A DNA stretch of 64,000 bases, from assembly GCA_963668495.1 (NCBI GenBank), contig OY764545.1:1302001-1366000 (forward strand). Direction: 5' to 3'. Position numbers and translations under genes: made by a program. Shown here in pieces: positions 42,534 to 51,708 of this stretch. How positions within the stretch are numbered: the stretch's first letter is position 1; each line of letters starts with the position of its first letter. The stretch is from Oleispirillum sp963668495. Lineage in GTDB: Bacteria; Pseudomonadota; Alphaproteobacteria; Rhodospirillales; Rhodospirillaceae. The notes beneath the pieces were generated by a model, which was given only the letters and a program-made list of their open reading frames with translations, was not told the DNA's origin and ran no database searches.

Positions 42534-42535
42534 AT

Positions 42536-43549
42536 ATGATAACCCTTAGCTATCGAAATATAGTGGCTCTGGTGACAGTTGGAATTGTGATTCTGGCTGT
42601 CATCGGGATACAGCTTGGTGCTGTTACACTGCCATTGGGCAGTGTCGTAGCGGTGTTTAAATCCAAGCTTCTGGGGCTGGATGTTTCAGCAGAGCTTTCC
42701 CACGCGCAGGAACGCGTAATTTGGGGATTCCGATTGCCACGGGTGATTTTTGCAATGGTGGTCGGTGCCGGATTGGCCTTAAGCGGAACCGTACTGCAAG
42801 CCGTAACCCGCAACGTTCTGGCGGACCCATATTTGTTCGGCCTGTCGTCCGGCGCGTCGTTGGGTGCGGTGTTGGTGCTGGGGCTTGGTATTGCCAGTTC
42901 GGCGATGTTGCCGCTGGCTGCCTTCATCGGTGGTGTGCTGGCAATGATTCTGGTGCTGGCAATTGCCGGGAATCGCTGTACGCCGACTTCTGACAGTTTG
43001 GTATTGGCTGGGGTTGCTGTCGCGTTTTTACTATCGGCTGGGGTTAACTTTGTTTTGTATACCAGCGATTACAATGCAGCCCAATCGGTGCTGTTTTGGA
43101 TGTTGGGGGCTTTGGGCGGTGCGCGCTGGCCCATGTTGACCGTCCCGGTCTTGGTTGTTGCTGTCAGTTTTGTGATCCTGCAACTGCATGTCCGCAAATT
43201 GGATGCACTGATCATGGGGGAGGAAACCGCAGAGACCCTTGGCGTAGATGTCCGCAAGGTTCGCTTCGGCTGCTTGGTTCTGGCGACATTGGTGACGGCA
43301 ACACTGGTGGCCTATGCCGGAACCATTGGCTTTGTCGGCTTGGTAATTCCGCATATTTGCCGTGGCTTTGTTGGCGGAGCGCATGCCCGTTTGCTCCCCG
43401 TGTGTTGTTTGGTTGGGGCTGGGTTCATGGTTTGTGTTGATATTATTGCCCGCACCAGCTTTGCCCCGATGGAATTGCCCATCGGAATTGTCACCGCAGG
43501 CATTGGCGGCACATATTTTCTGTATTTGCTGAGGCGACGGGTTGGTTGA
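42536..43549 (+). CDS. FecCD-family ABC permease
   Basis: A 337-residue inner-membrane permease with about ten helices. Diagnostic segments: RLPRVIFAMVVGAGLALSGTVLQAVTRN in part (LPR...GAGLALSG), the GASLGAV turn, and the coupling segment GEETAETLGVDVRKV followed by GTIGFVGLVIPHICR. These match BtuC/FhuB/FepD-type proteins. It forms the translocation path for the ligand bound by the upstream binding protein. The stop codon is immediately followed, with zero bases between, by the stop of the convergent yejF. Confidence 0.95.
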   Translation: MITLSYRNIVALVTVGIVILAVIGIQLGAVTLPLGSVVAVFKSKLLGLDVSAELSHAQERVIWGFRLPRVIFAMVVGAGLALSGTVLQAVTRNVLADPYLFGLSSGASLGAVLVLGLGIASSAMLPLAAFIGGVLAMILVLAIAGNRCTPTSDSLVLAGVAVAFLLSAGVNFVLYTSDYNAAQSVLFWMLGALGGARWPMLTVPVLVVAVSFVILQLHVRKLDALIMGEETAETLGVDVRKVRFGCLVLATLVTATLVAYAGTIGFVGLVIPHICRGFVGGAHARLLPVCCLVGAGFMVCVDIIARTSFAPMELPIGIVTAGIGGTYFLYLLRRRVG

Positions 43550-45160
43550 TTACCGGGTTAGGGCGGCGGCGAGCAAAGCCTGTGTATAGGGATGTTGCGG
43601 CGTTTCCATGACTTCAGCCGCCAATCCGGTTTCCACGACCTTGCCGTCGTGCATGACCATGACGTCATCAGCAAGGGCACGTACCACCTTCAGGTCGTGG
43701 CTGATAAAGACATAAGCCATGGCGTAACGGTCCTGAATATCCCGCAGCAAATCGACGATCTGCACCTGAACTGAGACATCCAGCGCACTGGTCGGCTCAT
43801 CCAAAATCAGTAGCTTGGGTTTCAGGATCAGGGCACGGGCAATGGCAATTCGCTGCCGCTGTCCGCCGGAAAACTCATGCGGGAAGCGGTCCTGCATATC
43901 TGCATTCAGGCCAACTTCTGTCAGGGCTTGTGCAATCGCTTCACGCCGTTCCCCGTGGCTTAGGTTGGGCATGTGAATATCCAGACCCTCGCCGATGATG
44001 TCGCCGACGGATAGACGCGGGCTTAGTGCGCCATAGGGGTCTTGAAACACGATTTGCATGGACTTCCGTAAAGCCCGCAGCCCTTTGAAGCCCTTGGCAG
44101 GGACAGTTTGCCCGTCAAATGTCAGTTCCCCGGAACACGCAATCAAACGCAGCAGAGCCAGCCCGAGGGTGCTCTTGCCCGAACCACTTTCACCGACGAC
44201 GCCCAGCGTTCGGCCTTGGCGCAGTTCAAAGGAAATACCGTCGACAGCTTTGACATGGCTGACGGTGCGACGAAGCAGGCCGCCCTTCAATGGAAACCAG
44301 ACTTTGGTATCCGTAGCGGTCAGAAGGATAGGGGTATCATTGGGGCGGAGAGGGGCTGGCGCAGGTTCCGCCGCCAACAGGTTCTGTGTGTAGGGATGTT
44401 GTGGCGAATTGAATAGGGCATGGGTTGCCGCAGTTTCCACAATTTCCCCATGCTGCATGACACAGACCCGATCCGCCAGTTTGCGCACAATGCCAAGGTC
44501 ATGGGTAATGAACAAAATTGCCATGCCAAGTCGGTGCTGCAAATGCTTCAACAAGTCGAGAATTTGCGCCTGAATCGTCACGTCGAGCGCGGTGGTCGGT
44601 TCATCGGCAATCAACAGGTCCGGGTCGTTGGCAAGAGCCATGGCGATCATCACCCGTTGCCGTTGCCCGCCGGATAATTCATGGGGCAGGGCGTTCAGGC
44701 GTTTATCCGGTGTTGGCAGACCAACAAGGGTCAGAAGTTCAATGACCCGATTGCGAACCGCATCTTTGCCGCTGCGACCCCATTTCCCGTGTAAGGTGAG
44801 GGTCTCTGCAATCTGCTTACCGATGCTGTGCAATGGGTTGAGGGAGGTCATTGGTTCCTGAAAAACCATACCAACCCGTCCACCACGCAAGGCTCGTAAG
44901 TCGGGGTTTGGCATGGACAGCACGTCTTTGCCATCAATACGGATCGTGCCGCTGGGATGGTGAGCACTGGGGGCCAAAAGACGTAACAAAGATAATGCTG
45001 TGACCGACTTGCCGGAGCCGCTTTCCCCGACCAGTGCTAAGGTTTCGCCGCGGTGCAGAGTGAAAGAGACAGCGCGCACTGCATCCACGCGGTTTTCCCC
45101 GTGACCAAAGGCAACGGACAGGCTGTCAACCTGAACTATAGGTTGGACCGGGTTACTCAT
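43550..45160 (-). CDS. yejF: Peptide ABC transporter ATP-binding protein YejF (double ATPase)
   Basis: A 536-residue protein with two ATPase modules in one chain. The first has GESGSGKSVTALSLL, LSGGQRQRVMIAMAL and LLIADEPTTALDV. The second (from about 285) has GESGSGKSTLGLALL, FSGGQRQRIAIARAL and LLILDEPTSALDV. This fused layout is typical of YejF, which powers uptake of oligopeptides and, in enterobacteria, microcin C. It ends the yejABEF operon and overlaps yejE by four bases. Confidence 0.95.
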   Translation of the reverse strand: MSNPVQPIVQVDSLSVAFGHGENRVDAVRAVSFTLHRGETLALVGESGSGKSVTALSLLRLLAPSAHHPSGTIRIDGKDVLSMPNPDLRALRGGRVGMVFQEPMTSLNPLHSIGKQIAETLTLHGKWGRSGKDAVRNRVIELLTLVGLPTPDKRLNALPHELSGGQRQRVMIAMALANDPDLLIADEPTTALDVTIQAQILDLLKHLQHRLGMAILFITHDLGIVRKLADRVCVMQHGEIVETAATHALFNSPQHPYTQNLLAAEPAPAPLRPNDTPILLTATDTKVWFPLKGGLLRRTVSHVKAVDGISFELRQGRTLGVVGESGSGKSTLGLALLRLIACSGELTFDGQTVPAKGFKGLRALRKSMQIVFQDPYGALSPRLSVGDIIGEGLDIHMPNLSHGERREAIAQALTEVGLNADMQDRFPHEFSGGQRQRIAIARALILKPKLLILDEPTSALDVSVQVQIVDLLRDIQDRYAMAYVFISHDLKVVRALADDVMVMHDGKVVETGLAAEVMETPQHPYTQALLAAALTR

Positions 45161-46197
45161 TGGGTTTTCCTTGGGTCAAACGCATCACGTACTGCTTCTC
45201 CGATAAAGACCAGCAGGCTCAACAGAACCGACACCACAAGGAAGCCGGACAAACCAAGCCACGGAGCTTGCAGGTTTTCTTTGCCTTGCCGCAAAAGATC
45301 ACCAAGGGAAGCAGAACCGGGCGGCATACCAAGGCCAAGGAAGTCAAGGGAGGTCAAGGCGACCACTGCGCCGCTTAGAATGAACGGCACAAAAGTCATG
45401 GTGGCGACCATGGCGTTGGGCAGAATGTGGCGGGTCATGATTTGGGCATCGGATAGGCCAAGGGCGCGGGCAGCCCGGACATATTCAAAGTTCCGCGCCC
45501 GTAGCACTTCGGCCCGCACCACGCCGACCAGTGCAGTCCAACTGAATAACAGCAGGATAATCAACAAAGTCCAGAAACCGGGAACAATGATGCTGGACAC
45601 GATAATCAGGATGAACAATTGCGGCAGGCTGCTCCAGATTTCTAAGAACCGCTGGAAAATCAGGTCTACCCAACCGCCCATATAGCCTTGCACTGCTCCG
45701 GCGGCGACGCCAATCAGCGACGAGGTCACGGTAAGGGCAAGGCCGAATAGGACGGAAATGCGAAAGCCATAAATCACCCGTGCTAGCACGTCTCGGCCTT
45801 GATCATCAGTGCCGAACCAATTCTCTGAACTGGGTGGAGACGGGGCCGGTTGCTTCAGGTCGTAATTTACCGTGTCATAGGAAAACCGGATTGGAGGCCA
45901 GATTGCCCAACCATTGGCGGTAATTTGGTCCTGAATATAAGGATCACGAAAATCCGTCAGTGTTGGGAAATCACCGCCGAATGTGGTCTCCGGGTACTCG
46001 GTAAATACCGGGGTATAGATCTGCCCGTCGTAGGCCACGACAATCGGTTTGTCGTTGGCAATGAATTCCGCAAACAGGCTGAGGATGAACAGGGTCAAGA
46101 ATATGAACAAAGACCACGTTCCACGGCGGTTGGCACGGAATGTGGCAATGCGGCGGCGGGTCATCGGGGTCAGGGATTGGCTCCAGCGTGCGAACAT
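45157..46197 (-). CDS. yejE: Peptide ABC transporter permease YejE
   Basis: A 346-residue inner-membrane permease. N-terminal helix, then a periplasmic region with the YejE features VVAYDGQIYTPVFTEYPETTFGGDFPTL in part and GTDDQGRDVLARVIYGFRIS, the entry to the DppC-like core. The EAA-type loop is RAARALGLSDAQIMTRHILPNA, seen in part. It pairs with YejB to form the channel. It overlaps yejF (ATGA) and lies three bases from yejB. Confidence 0.94.
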   Translation of the reverse strand: MFARWSQSLTPMTRRRIATFRANRRGTWSLFIFLTLFILSLFAEFIANDKPIVVAYDGQIYTPVFTEYPETTFGGDFPTLTDFRDPYIQDQITANGWAIWPPIRFSYDTVNYDLKQPAPSPPSSENWFGTDDQGRDVLARVIYGFRISVLFGLALTVTSSLIGVAAGAVQGYMGGWVDLIFQRFLEIWSSLPQLFILIIVSSIIVPGFWTLLIILLLFSWTALVGVVRAEVLRARNFEYVRAARALGLSDAQIMTRHILPNAMVATMTFVPFILSGAVVALTSLDFLGLGMPPGSASLGDLLRQGKENLQAPWLGLSGFLVVSVLLSLLVFIGEAVRDAFDPRKTQ

Positions 46198-46200
46198 GGC

Positions 46201-47310
46201 CTAAACACTCCGCGCTGAAAAGTCGATGCGGGGATCAACAAAGTGATAGGTCAAATCACTGATCAGGCTTAACACCAGCCCCAGCAGGCCAAATGTAAAC
46301 AGGGTGCCGAACATCACTGGATAATCCCGGTTCATGGCAGCTTCAAACCCCAACAGGCCAATGCCATCAAGAGAGAAAATGACTTCAATCAGCACAGACC
46401 CGGTGAACAGCATCCCAACCAGTGTTGCCGGGAATCCTGCGATAACCACGAGCATGGCATTGCGGAAAACATGACCGTATAAAATGCCGTGTTCGTCGAC
46501 GCCTTTGGCGCGGGCGGTCAGCACGTACTGCTTATTGATTTCCTCAAGGAAGGCATTTTTGGTCAGCATGGTCAGGCTGGCGAAGCCACCGATCACCATC
46601 GCCCCAACCGGCAGGATCATGTGCCAGACATAATCGGCAATTCGTGCAGGCCAGCTTAGGTCTTGCCAATTGGCAGAGGTCAACCCGCGCAGAGGGAACC
46701 AATCCAGATACCGCCCCCCGGCAAAGACAATAATCAGCAAGATTGCAAACAGAAAACTGGGAATGGCGTGTCCGATGATAATTGCCCAACTGCTGGCGAT
46801 ATCGAATTTGGAACCGTCTCGCACGGCCTTGCGAATGCCTAGGGGGATGGAAATCAGGTAAATGATTAATGTGCTCCAAATCCCCAGTGAGGCTGACACT
46901 GGCAGTTTTTCCAGTATTAGGTCTGCCACATCCACATCACGGAAATAGCTCTGCCCCAAATCAAATTGGGCATAGGATTTGACCATCAGCCAGAAGCGGG
47001 TCAGCGGTGGTTTGTCAAATCCAAGCTGCTGTTCCAATTCGGCAATGAATTCCGGGTCCAGCCCCTGTGCCCCGCGATACTTTGAAGACGAGGATGCACC
47101 AGACTGGACTGGGGGTTTTTGGGCTATGGTGTCTGCATTGCCACTGCCGGAAATGCGGGCAGTGGCATCGGTGTTGACGCCTTCCATCCGGGCGAGGATT
47201 TGCTCAATCGGACCACCGGGAGCCAACTGCACGAACAGGAAATTCACGCTGATAATTCCCAACAGGGTAAGGGGAATCAGAAACAGGCGGCGAACCACAT
47301 AAGCATACAT
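46201..47310 (-). CDS. yejB: Peptide ABC transporter permease YejB
   Basis: A 369-residue permease of the DppB/OppB type. First helix (LIPLTLLGIISVNFLFVQLAPGGP in part), then a long Ser/Ala-rich periplasmic stretch (about 35-95) that is typical of YejB, LDPEFIAELEQQLGFDKP, and the EAA loop YVLTARAKGVDEHGILYGHVFRNA in part. About six helices. It is the second subunit of the channel and lies 32 bases downstream of yejA. Confidence 0.94.
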   Translation of the reverse strand: MYAYVVRRLFLIPLTLLGIISVNFLFVQLAPGGPIEQILARMEGVNTDATARISGSGNADTIAQKPPVQSGASSSSKYRGAQGLDPEFIAELEQQLGFDKPPLTRFWLMVKSYAQFDLGQSYFRDVDVADLILEKLPVSASLGIWSTLIIYLISIPLGIRKAVRDGSKFDIASSWAIIIGHAIPSFLFAILLIIVFAGGRYLDWFPLRGLTSANWQDLSWPARIADYVWHMILPVGAMVIGGFASLTMLTKNAFLEEINKQYVLTARAKGVDEHGILYGHVFRNAMLVVIAGFPATLVGMLFTGSVLIEVIFSLDGIGLLGFEAAMNRDYPVMFGTLFTFGLLGLVLSLISDLTYHFVDPRIDFSARSV

Positions 47311-47342
47311 CAGGCGTTTATCCGATCAGCAGTCACAACAGG

Positions 47343-49202
47343 TTAGGGTTTGGCATCCGGTGATACGGAGGTTGGCGCCGGATTACTGGGTTTGACCCAC
47401 CAGGTGGTGATATCCATACCCCGCATGGGGACAGCCTTAGGATGTTGTAAACGTGACCAATATGCAACCCGATCTGCAGCCGTTGACCAATGTGGGATGA
47501 CATAATGGTTCCACAACAATACCCGGTCCAGAGCTCGGGTCGCGGTGATCAAGCTTTCACGGGTTTCTGCATGAATGATCTTATCGATCAGGTCGTCCAC
47601 CACCGGATTTTGCACTCCGGCATAATTGCGAGAACCGGGGGTGTTGGCTGTGGAACTGTGGAAATACGAGATTTGTTCATTTCCCGGTGACAGGGACTGC
47701 GGATAGGAACCGATCACCATATCGAAGTCAAACTGCTGAATTCGGTTCAGGAATTGGTTGACGTCTACGGCGCGGAAACGTGCTTGCACACCAATCTTTT
47801 TCAGGTTCTGAATAAACGGCAGGGTAACCCGTTCCATGGCTGAAGCCTGTCCACTGTGGGTCAGGATTTCAAATTTCAACGGTCGACCGTTTTTGGTCAT
47901 GACACCGTTTTGTAAGGAATAGCCCGCATCTTTTAACAGCTTCAGTGCCGTCCGCAGATTTTGGCGCAGGCCATATTTGCCTTCGACCTTCGGGGCTTGA
48001 TAGACCGTGGTGAAGACTTCAGGCGGGAGCTGTTCTCGATACGGGGCAAGCAGTGCCAGTTCCGAGGCATCGGGTACGTCACTGGCAGCCAGTTCTGAAT
48101 TTTCGAAATAGCTGTTGGTGCGCTGATAGGCATCATAGAACAACGTGGCATTGGTCCATTCGAAATCAAAGGCATAGGCCAAAGCCTGCCGGACCTTGTC
48201 ATCCTGAAACAGTTGGCGACGCAGATTATAAATATACCCCTGCATGCCGCTGGGCGTATGTTTTGGGATTGCGTCCATAATCACACGCCCATCTTTTGCT
48301 GCCGGGAAGTCATAGGCTGTGGCCCAGTTCTTGGCAGAATATTCCGACCGGAGGTCAAAGGCACCGGCCTTGAATGCTTCCAGCGCGACGGTGGTATCCC
48401 GGTAATAGTCGTATCGGATGGTATCCGGGTTATAACGACCGACGTTGACGGGTAAATCTTTGCCCCAATAGTCTTTGACGCGGGCAAAGGTGATGGAACG
48501 TCCCGGTTCAAATTTGGTAATACGGTATGGGCCGCTTCCCAGTGGCGGAGTTAGGGTTGTGGCGGCAAAGTCCTTATCTTGCCAATAGTGTTTGGGCAAA
48601 ATCGGCAATTGGTAGGCAATAATCAGGGGCAGTTCCCGGTTGCCGGCTTTATCGAAGGTGAATGTAACCGTGTGGGGACCGTCAGCTTTGGCGGATTGCA
48701 CAGCGGAAAAATAGCTACGGTAAAAGGGTGCGCCCTTGCTCTTTAGAATATCGAAGGAAAAAATCACATCTTCGGCGGTAATGGCGGTCCCATCGTGCCA
48801 GCGGGCTTCAGGGCGCAGTTCAAAACGAACCCACGCCCGATCATCAGGAACCGTGATGGATTTTGCAATCAGGCCATAAACACTGAATGGTTCGTCCATG
48901 GCCTGGGACATCAGGCTGTCATAAGTCAACCCCAGACCCGATGCGGATACACCCTTTAGAGTGAAGGGGTGAAGCGTATCAAAGGTTCCAAGCCCCGGTT
49001 GTCGAAATGTACCGCCCTTGGGCGCGTCGGGATTGACGTAGTCAAAATGTTGAAAGTCTGGACCGTATTTAGGCTGCCCATGCATGGCAAACCCATGCCC
49101 GGTATAGGGTTCCGCCACGGCTTGCCCCGGAAAAAGTGTCATGCACCACGCAACAAGCACCAAAAAGGACAAGCGTATTAGGAAGCGGGACCGAATGTGC
49201 AT
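47343..49202 (-). CDS. yejA: Oligopeptide-binding protein YejA
   Basis: A 619-residue periplasmic binding protein (SBP_bac_5 family). Signal peptide LIRLSFLVLVAWCMTLFPGQAVA cut near residue 31, then HGFAMHGQPKYGPDFQHFDYVNPDAPKGG in part, the YejA start, and the family landmarks RPEARWHDGTAITAEDVIFSF and YDYYRDTTVALEAFKAG. It selects peptides for the YejBEF channel. It is first in the yejABEF operon. hisN lies only 28 bases upstream of it on the same strand. Confidence 0.95.
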   Translation of the reverse strand: MHIRSRFLIRLSFLVLVAWCMTLFPGQAVAEPYTGHGFAMHGQPKYGPDFQHFDYVNPDAPKGGTFRQPGLGTFDTLHPFTLKGVSASGLGLTYDSLMSQAMDEPFSVYGLIAKSITVPDDRAWVRFELRPEARWHDGTAITAEDVIFSFDILKSKGAPFYRSYFSAVQSAKADGPHTVTFTFDKAGNRELPLIIAYQLPILPKHYWQDKDFAATTLTPPLGSGPYRITKFEPGRSITFARVKDYWGKDLPVNVGRYNPDTIRYDYYRDTTVALEAFKAGAFDLRSEYSAKNWATAYDFPAAKDGRVIMDAIPKHTPSGMQGYIYNLRRQLFQDDKVRQALAYAFDFEWTNATLFYDAYQRTNSYFENSELAASDVPDASELALLAPYREQLPPEVFTTVYQAPKVEGKYGLRQNLRTALKLLKDAGYSLQNGVMTKNGRPLKFEILTHSGQASAMERVTLPFIQNLKKIGVQARFRAVDVNQFLNRIQQFDFDMVIGSYPQSLSPGNEQISYFHSSTANTPGSRNYAGVQNPVVDDLIDKIIHAETRESLITATRALDRVLLWNHYVIPHWSTAADRVAYWSRLQHPKAVPMRGMDITTWWVKPSNPAPTSVSPDAKP

Positions 49203-49230
49203 GGCAAGGGCTCGTGTTGTGAATGATGAA

Positions 49231-50034
49231 CTATGGGGATAGCAAAACCTGACTGGCTTCGCGGAACAGGTCGGGTGTTCCTGCTGCTAGAATCTGTTGC
49301 GAGCGGGAGATGTCGTCAAGAGCCGCACCAATGTTGGGCGGGTTGCCGGACCAATCGGCAATGACGCCACCGGCCCCCGTAATCACCGGGATCAGGGCTG
49401 CATAATCATACAGCTTCAGGCCTGCTTCACAGACCAGATCGATGTAGCCACCGGCGAGCAAACCATAGGCGTAGCAATCACCACCGTATCGGGTGTATTT
49501 GACCTGTTGCGACAGGCGGGCAAAAGCATCGGTTTCCGCCCCATCGGTGAAGATTTCCGGCCCGGTGGTGTACATATAGGCCTCGGGCAGGCTAGGCCCG
49601 CGCCGGGTTGCGATGCTCTGTCCATTCAGGGTGCTTGGTTGCCCCTGTACCCCAAGCCAAATTTCCCCGGTAATCGGTTGTGCGATTATGCCCAGTACGG
49701 GGATGCCGTCTTGCAGCAGCGCAATCAAAGTTCCGAAACATGGCTTCCCGGTGATAAAGCTGCGCGTGCCGTCGATTGGGTCCAAAACCCAAGTCCTGCT
49801 TGCACCAAGATTCTCGTGGGGAAACTCCTCACCGACAATAGCGTCATTGGGGCAGGTTTCACGCAAGACAGTGCGCATGGCGTGTTCAATTTCCCGGTCG
49901 GCAATGGTGACCGGGCTGTCGTCAGCCTTATCATCGATGGGGATGGGCTGGCGGAAATACTTTTTGGCGATAGGGGTCGCAACATCGACCAGTCGCAATG
50001 CTGTTGAGATCAAAGTCTGGTCGATGTTGGTCAT
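49231..50034 (-). CDS. hisN: Histidinol-phosphatase, inositol-monophosphatase type
   Basis: A 267-residue Mg2+-dependent phosphatase. Metal-binding motifs: VGEEFPHE, WVLDPIDGTRSFITGKP (DPIDGT), and the late GLKLYDYAALIPVITGAGG with its Asp. The segments RYGGDCYAYGLLAGGYIDLV match HisN-type histidinol-phosphatases, which complete histidine synthesis in actinobacteria and alphaproteobacteria, better than general inositol phosphatases. It follows argB after 11 bases, so it is part of an amino-acid biosynthesis pair attached to the yidC cluster. Substrate is inferred from family similarity. Confidence 0.86.
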   Translation of the reverse strand: MTNIDQTLISTALRLVDVATPIAKKYFRQPIPIDDKADDSPVTIADREIEHAMRTVLRETCPNDAIVGEEFPHENLGASRTWVLDPIDGTRSFITGKPCFGTLIALLQDGIPVLGIIAQPITGEIWLGVQGQPSTLNGQSIATRRGPSLPEAYMYTTGPEIFTDGAETDAFARLSQQVKYTRYGGDCYAYGLLAGGYIDLVCEAGLKLYDYAALIPVITGAGGVIADWSGNPPNIGAALDDISRSQQILAAGTPDLFREASQVLLSP

Positions 50035-50045
50035 GATGGATGCCC

Positions 50046-50963
50046 TTATTTGGCGCGGATCAAAGTCCCGGCCCCTTGTTGGGTATAAATTTCCAACAAA
50101 ATGGTGTGGGGAACCTTACCATTCAGGATAACCGCCGCATTCACGTTGTTTTCAACGCTTTTCAGGCAGGTTTCCACTTTCGGGATCATGCCGCCACTGA
50201 TGGTGCCATCGGCAATCAGGGTATGAACCTCGTGCGCGGTCAGGTCGGTCAGGCGATTGCCATCCTTATCCAGAACACCGGAGACATCGGTCAGCATATA
50301 CAGGCGCGCAGCACCAACCGCAGAGGCAATGGCCCCAGCCATGGTATCCGCATTGATGTTAAAGGTTTCGCCATTATCACCAAGGCCAATGGGTGCGATA
50401 ACCGGGATAATGTCGGAATCGATGAACTGTTGCAGGATCAGGGGATCAACTGCATAGGGTTCGCCGACAAAACCAAGATCGAGTAATTTTTCAATATTGG
50501 AATCCGGGTCTTTGTAGGTCCGTTCCAGCTTGCGGGCCTTCACCAGTTCGCCGTCCTTACCGGACAGGCCAATGGCGCGGCCACCGGCATGGTTCAGCCA
50601 TGTGACGATTTCCTTATTGATCTTGCCGGACAAGACCATTTCCACCACGTCCACGGTTTCCGCATCGGTAACCCGCAAGCCATCAATAAAGGAGCTTTGG
50701 ATTTTCATCTGTTCCAACATGCGTCCGATTTGCGGCCCCCCGCCGTGGACGATAATCGGATTGATGCCGACGCGTTTCAGCAAAACCACATCGCGGGCAA
50801 ATTGTGCGGACAATTCCGGGTCACCCATGGCATGACCGCCATATTTGATGACGAATGTTTTGCCGGCAAATTTGCGCATGTAAGGCAAGGCTTCGGACAA
50901 AATGCGGGCTTTTTCCAGCATGTTTTCAACGCTGTCTTGTGGATGGCTGTTAAGTGAGGTCAT
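50046..50963 (-). CDS. argB: Acetylglutamate kinase
   Basis: Second step of arginine synthesis, phosphorylating N-acetylglutamate. The 305-residue protein shows FVIKYGGHAMGDPEL near residue 33 (phosphate loop), IIVHGGGPQIGRML near 75, DGLRVTDAETVDVVEMVLSG, VIAPIGLGDNGETFNINADTMAGAIA in part, and GGMIPKVETCL. The N-terminal extension seen in arginine-inhibited forms is present (about 25 residues), so feedback control is possible. It lies 77 bases downstream of engB and 11 bases upstream of hisN. Confidence 0.96.
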   Translation of the reverse strand: MTSLNSHPQDSVENMLEKARILSEALPYMRKFAGKTFVIKYGGHAMGDPELSAQFARDVVLLKRVGINPIIVHGGGPQIGRMLEQMKIQSSFIDGLRVTDAETVDVVEMVLSGKINKEIVTWLNHAGGRAIGLSGKDGELVKARKLERTYKDPDSNIEKLLDLGFVGEPYAVDPLILQQFIDSDIIPVIAPIGLGDNGETFNINADTMAGAIASAVGAARLYMLTDVSGVLDKDGNRLTDLTAHEVHTLIADGTISGGMIPKVETCLKSVENNVNAAVILNGKVPHTILLEIYTQQGAGTLIRAK

Positions 50964-51040
50964 GGATACAGCTCCCGTGGATGGGGGAATAAAACGGACA
51001 AAAATGACGAACGAAACGGTATACGAAGCGGACTATAGCA

Positions 51041-51703
51041 TCATCGTCGATGATAGGCGATGTCCGCGAGTGCCGCACGCAGTTCAGGGATGCCTGTTCC
51101 CTTTTCAGAGCTGGTGGCAAAAATTTCTGGGTGGGCGGCTACATGCTTTGCGGCTTCTTCTTTGACCTTGGTCATGACGGTTTCAAGCTCTTTCGGCTTG
51201 ATCTTGTCGATTTTGGTCAAAACGATCTGATAGTTCACAGCCGCTTCATCCAGTGTCTTCATCACATCCAGATCCGACTGCTTGATGCCGTGGCGGGAAT
51301 CCACCAGTAAAATCGCACGGGTCAATTCACGGCGACCGCGCAAGTAGTTCATAATCAGCTTGGTCCAAACCTGAACATCTTTTTTGGAAACCTTGGCATA
51401 GCCATAGCCGGGAAGGTCAACCATGATCAGCTTTTGACCAAGTTCAAAGAAGTTAAGAAGCTGGGTACGACCGGGCGTATTTGAAGTCCGGGCAAGTGTT
51501 TTGCGTCCGGTCAACGCATTGACCAAAGACGATTTCCCGACGTTGGATCGTCCGCAAAAAGCAATTTCAGGCAGGTGAGTCTGTGGCAAGTCTTTTTCCT
51601 TCGCCACACTCAGCATGAAATTGCATTCCTGAGCGAAAAGGACGCGCCCGGATTCCAGGCGCGTCTTTTCGTCGATGTCAGAAAGGTTCTGAAACTCTGT
51701 CAT
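51041..51703 (-). CDS. engB: Ribosome biogenesis GTPase EngB (YihA/YsxC)
   Basis: A 220-residue GTPase needed for large-subunit assembly. G1 GRSNVGKSSLVNALTG, the T of G2 in NTPGRTQLLNFF, G3 DLPGYGYAKV, G4 TKIDKIKP, G5 TSSEKGTGI. Length is normal with a 30-residue N-terminal lead. It follows yidC after five bases, as in many alphaproteobacteria, linking membrane-protein insertion and ribosome assembly in one transcript. Confidence 0.96.
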   Translation of the reverse strand: MTEFQNLSDIDEKTRLESGRVLFAQECNFMLSVAKEKDLPQTHLPEIAFCGRSNVGKSSLVNALTGRKTLARTSNTPGRTQLLNFFELGQKLIMVDLPGYGYAKVSKKDVQVWTKLIMNYLRGRRELTRAILLVDSRHGIKQSDLDVMKTLDEAAVNYQIVLTKIDKIKPKELETVMTKVKEEAAKHVAAHPEIFATSSEKGTGIPELRAALADIAYHRR

Positions 51704-51708
51704 CGTAT

